Under the pieces are notes generated by a model. It saw only the letters and a list, made by a program, of their open reading frames with translations. It ran no database searches and had not been told where the DNA came from. From Amycolatopsis sp. 195334CR (GTDB taxonomy: Bacteria > Actinomycetota > Actinomycetes > Mycobacteriales > Pseudonocardiaceae), in assembly GCF_017309385.1 (NCBI RefSeq), contig NZ_JAFJMJ010000001.1, forward strand, positions 124,001 through 188,000: a stretch of DNA of 64,000 nucleotides, read 5' to 3'. A program made the translations under genes and the position numbers. Positions 61,421-64,000 of this stretch are shown here, piece after piece (position 1 is the first letter of the stretch; every line of letters begins with the position of its first letter).

Positions 61421-62272
61421 ATGCTGTGGGGTGTGGAGTACGTGTCCAGAGTGCCGCGACCGCCGCTGGACGGGCTGATCGACGACCTCTACTACCTGGC
61501 GGGCGCACCGCCGTACGCCCGGTTGACGCTGCCGCCGGCGCCGTCGGCGTTGCTCATCGTCAACCTCGGGGCGCCGTTCCGCATCCGCGCCGGGACGGAG
61601 ATCGAGGCGGCCGAGTACGCCGACGGTTGTGTGATCACCATGGCCACCCGCGCGTCGGAGTTCGGCTACCCGCCCCGGACCCGGTCCGTCGGCGTGCACT
61701 TCAAACCGTGGGGACTGGCGCCGTTCGTGCCGATGCCCGCGGCCGAGTTGTGCAACCGGCCGGTGACGGTGGAGCAGGTTTGGGGCAGGGCCGCGGTGGC
61801 CGAACTGCGAGATCGGCTGTCAGAGGCGGACGGACCGCACGAGATGATGACGCTGCTCGAGGAGGAGCTCCTGCGGCGGCTGCGTGAGACCGCCGGACTG
61901 GGCCTGGTCCGCCATACGAGCGGCGTCATCGCGGCGACCAGCGGGGCGGTGTCGATCGGCGAGTTGGGCACGGCAGCCGGTGTCAGCAGTACCCATCTGG
62001 CACAGCGGTTCAAGGAGCTCGTCGGGATCACGCCGAAGCGGCTGGCCCGCACCTACCGCTTCACCACCACCGTGTTCGCGATGGATCCCAGCGGGCCGAT
62101 CGACTGGGGCCATCTCGCCAGTGTCGCGGGTTACTTCGACCAGGCCCACTTCGGCCACGAGCTCCGGGCGTTCACCGGGCTCACGCCGACGCGGTACCTC
62201 GAAGTCCGGCGGCAGTTCCTGCGCGAGCACCCCGGCCACACACTGGACGGCTGGCCGCTGCCGGCCGATTGA
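61421..62272 (+). CDS. AraC-family transcriptional regulator
   Basis: A 283-residue regulator. The N-terminal half (PPLDGLIDDLYYLAGAPPYARLTLPPAPSALLIVNLG) is a DUF6597/cupin-like effector domain. The C-terminal AraC HTH pair is SIGELGTAAGVSSTHLAQRFKEL and HLASVAGYFDQAHFGHELRAFTGLTPTRY. The ATG at 61421 is likely, with a GTG four codons on as an alternative. It is single, divergent from gene C across 213 bp of AT-richer sequence, and upstream of a DHFR-like gene it may control. Confidence 0.87.
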   Translation: MLWGVEYVSRVPRPPLDGLIDDLYYLAGAPPYARLTLPPAPSALLIVNLGAPFRIRAGTEIEAAEYADGCVITMATRASEFGYPPRTRSVGVHFKPWGLAPFVPMPAAELCNRPVTVEQVWGRAAVAELRDRLSEADGPHEMMTLLEEELLRRLRETAGLGLVRHTSGVIAATSGAVSIGELGTAAGVSSTHLAQRFKELVGITPKRLARTYRFTTTVFAMDPSGPIDWGHLASVAGYFDQAHFGHELRAFTGLTPTRYLEVRRQFLREHPGHTLDGWPLPAD

Positions 62273-62339
62273 TTTCTTACAAGAGCGGCGGCGCACGACC
62301 CGCTAGTTTCGGGGCCATCCCGGAACAGAGGAGAACGCC

Positions 62340-62921
62340 GTGGGCAAGGTGGTCATGTACGGCTCGGTGTCGGTGGACGGCTTCGTCGCGGACGAGAAGG
62401 ACCAGCCCGGCCCGCTGTTCGACTGGTTGACCAGCGGTGACGTCCCGTTGGATGAAGGCGGCGAGCTGAAGGTGTCGCAGGCCTCCCACGCCTACACCCG
62501 GGCGTACTGGGACCAGATCGGGGTGACGATCGCGGGTCGCCACGTCTTCGACCTGACGGACGGGTGGGACGGGAAGCCGCCGAGCGGGGTCGATCACGTG
62601 GTCGTCGTGACGCACCGGCCGGCCCCCGAGGGCTGGGACGCGGAGGCACCGTTCCACTTCGTCGATGGCATCGAGGCTGCTGTGGTCAAGGCGCAGGAAC
62701 TCGCGGGGGACCGCCTGGTCGAGGTGGCCGCCGGGGACGTCGGTGGCCAAGCGCTCGCCGCGGGCCTGGTCGACGAGGTGCGCATGGACGTCGTGCCCGT
62801 GGTGTTCGGCTCGGGCAAACGCTACTTCGGCTCGGTCGACGCGCAGCACCTGCTGGAAGACCCCGACGTGGTACTCCAGGGCAACCGAGTACTGCACCTG
62901 CGCTATCCGGTGCGCCGATGA
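62340..62921 (+). CDS. Dihydrofolate reductase family protein (RibD C-terminal-like)
   Basis: A 193-residue protein of the YyaP/RibD-C family: KVVMYGSVSVDGFVADEKDQPG at the N-terminus, VTIAGRHVFDLTDGWDG and VVPVVFGSGKRYFGSV near residue 155. The fold is that of DHFR but these are generally not true folate enzymes; reduction of small molecules with NADPH is likely. GTG start with an AGAGGAG site 67 bp after the AraC gene. Confidence 0.85.
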   Translation: MGKVVMYGSVSVDGFVADEKDQPGPLFDWLTSGDVPLDEGGELKVSQASHAYTRAYWDQIGVTIAGRHVFDLTDGWDGKPPSGVDHVVVVTHRPAPEGWDAEAPFHFVDGIEAAVVKAQELAGDRLVEVAAGDVGGQALAAGLVDEVRMDVVPVVFGSGKRYFGSVDAQHLLEDPDVVLQGNRVLHLRYPVRR

Positions 62922-62938
62922 CCCCGGACATACAAAAA

Positions 62939-62977
62939 GAGCGGGGCTCGAGCCATGTCCTGGCTCGAGCCCCGCTC
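62939..62977 (-). terminator. rRNA operon terminator
   Basis: A perfect 17-bp stem (62939-62955 with 62961-62977) with a five-base loop, followed on the reverse strand by TTTTT. It lies after the 5S gene in the direction of transcription and also faces the end of the DHFR-like gene. Confidence 0.93.
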
Positions 62978-62992
62978 CCTTGTTAAGTTAAG

Positions 62993-63110
62993 TTCGGCGG
63001 CGTCCTACTCTCCCACACCCCTTCGAGTGCAGTACCATCGGCGCTGGCAGGCTTAGCTTCCGGGTTCGGAATGGGACCGGGCGTTTCCCCGCCGCTATAA
63101 CCACCGAAAC
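62993..63110 (-). rRNA. rrf: 5S ribosomal RNA
   Basis: About 117 nt. On the reverse strand it starts GTTTCGGTGGTTATAGC and contains the universal CCCATTCCGAACCCGGAAG loop, then GCGCCGATGGTACTGC, and closes with ACGCCGCCGAA, which pairs with the 5' end. Ends are accurate to a few bases. Confidence 0.95.
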
Positions 63111-63191
63111 ACTACGAAACAAACACACTAGTGTCGTAACACGTGCTCTGGTGTGGTGTTTCAGAGCCGTAGAGTGGATGCGAAGCACCTT

Positions 63192-64000
<809 letters not shown>

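Overview
The window is high-GC actinobacterial DNA with densely packed genes, many GTG starts and ATGA/GTGA stop-start couplings. Gene content points to the Pseudonocardiaceae, most likely Amycolatopsis or a close relative: a SepIVA/DivIVA-like gene beside rpmF-rnc-mutM, SMC-acylphosphatase, FtsY, a GlnR-type amt promoter and three-subunit xanthine dehydrogenase. The genus is inferred from gene content and style only.

Layout. At 1-0.9 kb is the 5' part of an ammonium transporter gene (reverse strand) with GlnR-like half-sites upstream. From 0.95 to 5.9 kb come an alpha/beta hydrolase, RlmA-type rRNA methyltransferase, FhuF-like Fe-S protein, aldo/keto reductase, O-acetylhomoserine sulfhydrylase and a CoA-binding protein. 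From 5.9 to 23.1 kb lies a purine/ureide island: allantoinase, a thiamine-binding-fold protein with an HTH regulator, uraD-uraH-urate oxidase-NCS2 permease, a TetR regulator, xanthine dehydrogenase (FAD, 2Fe-2S and Mo subunits) with an embedded 8-oxoguanine deaminase, PucR, a DctA transporter, a DUF6986 aldolase-like protein, malate synthase and an IclR regulator. Together these would take xanthine or 8-oxoguanine to urate, (S)-allantoin and allantoate, and capture the resulting glyoxylate as malate. The allantoate-consuming steps are not in the window. A GNAT gene and ftsY follow (23.1-25.2 kb).

From 25.3 to 35.1 kb are anmK with a sodium:solute symporter (probable anhydro-MurNAc salvage), a membrane protein, a lipoprotein, a VOC protein, smc with an unusual Ala/Glu/Pro tail, acylphosphatase and a Pro-rich membrane protein. 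From 35.2 to 42.9 kb is the Kdp potassium system (kdpFABC, kdpD, kdpE), preceded by a tiny membrane ORF and a leader with competing hairpins. From 43.1 to 48.7 kb are asparagine synthetase, a ROK regulator, a YflT-like stress protein, and a HAAS-type membrane protein with its PadR regulator. From 48.7 to 53.8 kb is a housekeeping block (mutM, rnc, rpmF, yceD, sepIVA, an RNase Sa-like secreted ribonuclease, coaD, rsmD). Then follow a HelD-like RNA polymerase recycling ATPase, an LLM flavin oxidoreductase, a seven-repeat RCC1 secreted protein and a cluster of three related secreted proteins (58.4-61.2 kb). The right end holds an AraC regulator, a DHFR-like protein, and the 3' end of an rRNA operon on the reverse strand (terminator, 5S, partial 23S).

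Notable non-coding structure: three copies of a palindromic repeat (17-bp arms, 13-nt loop) all sit between convergent gene pairs, and an unrelated 24-bp-arm palindrome lies downstream of coaD. The most interesting candidates for new biology are this repeat family, the three-gene modular secreted-protein cluster, the kdp leader with mutually exclusive hairpins, and the small ORF upstream of kdpF.
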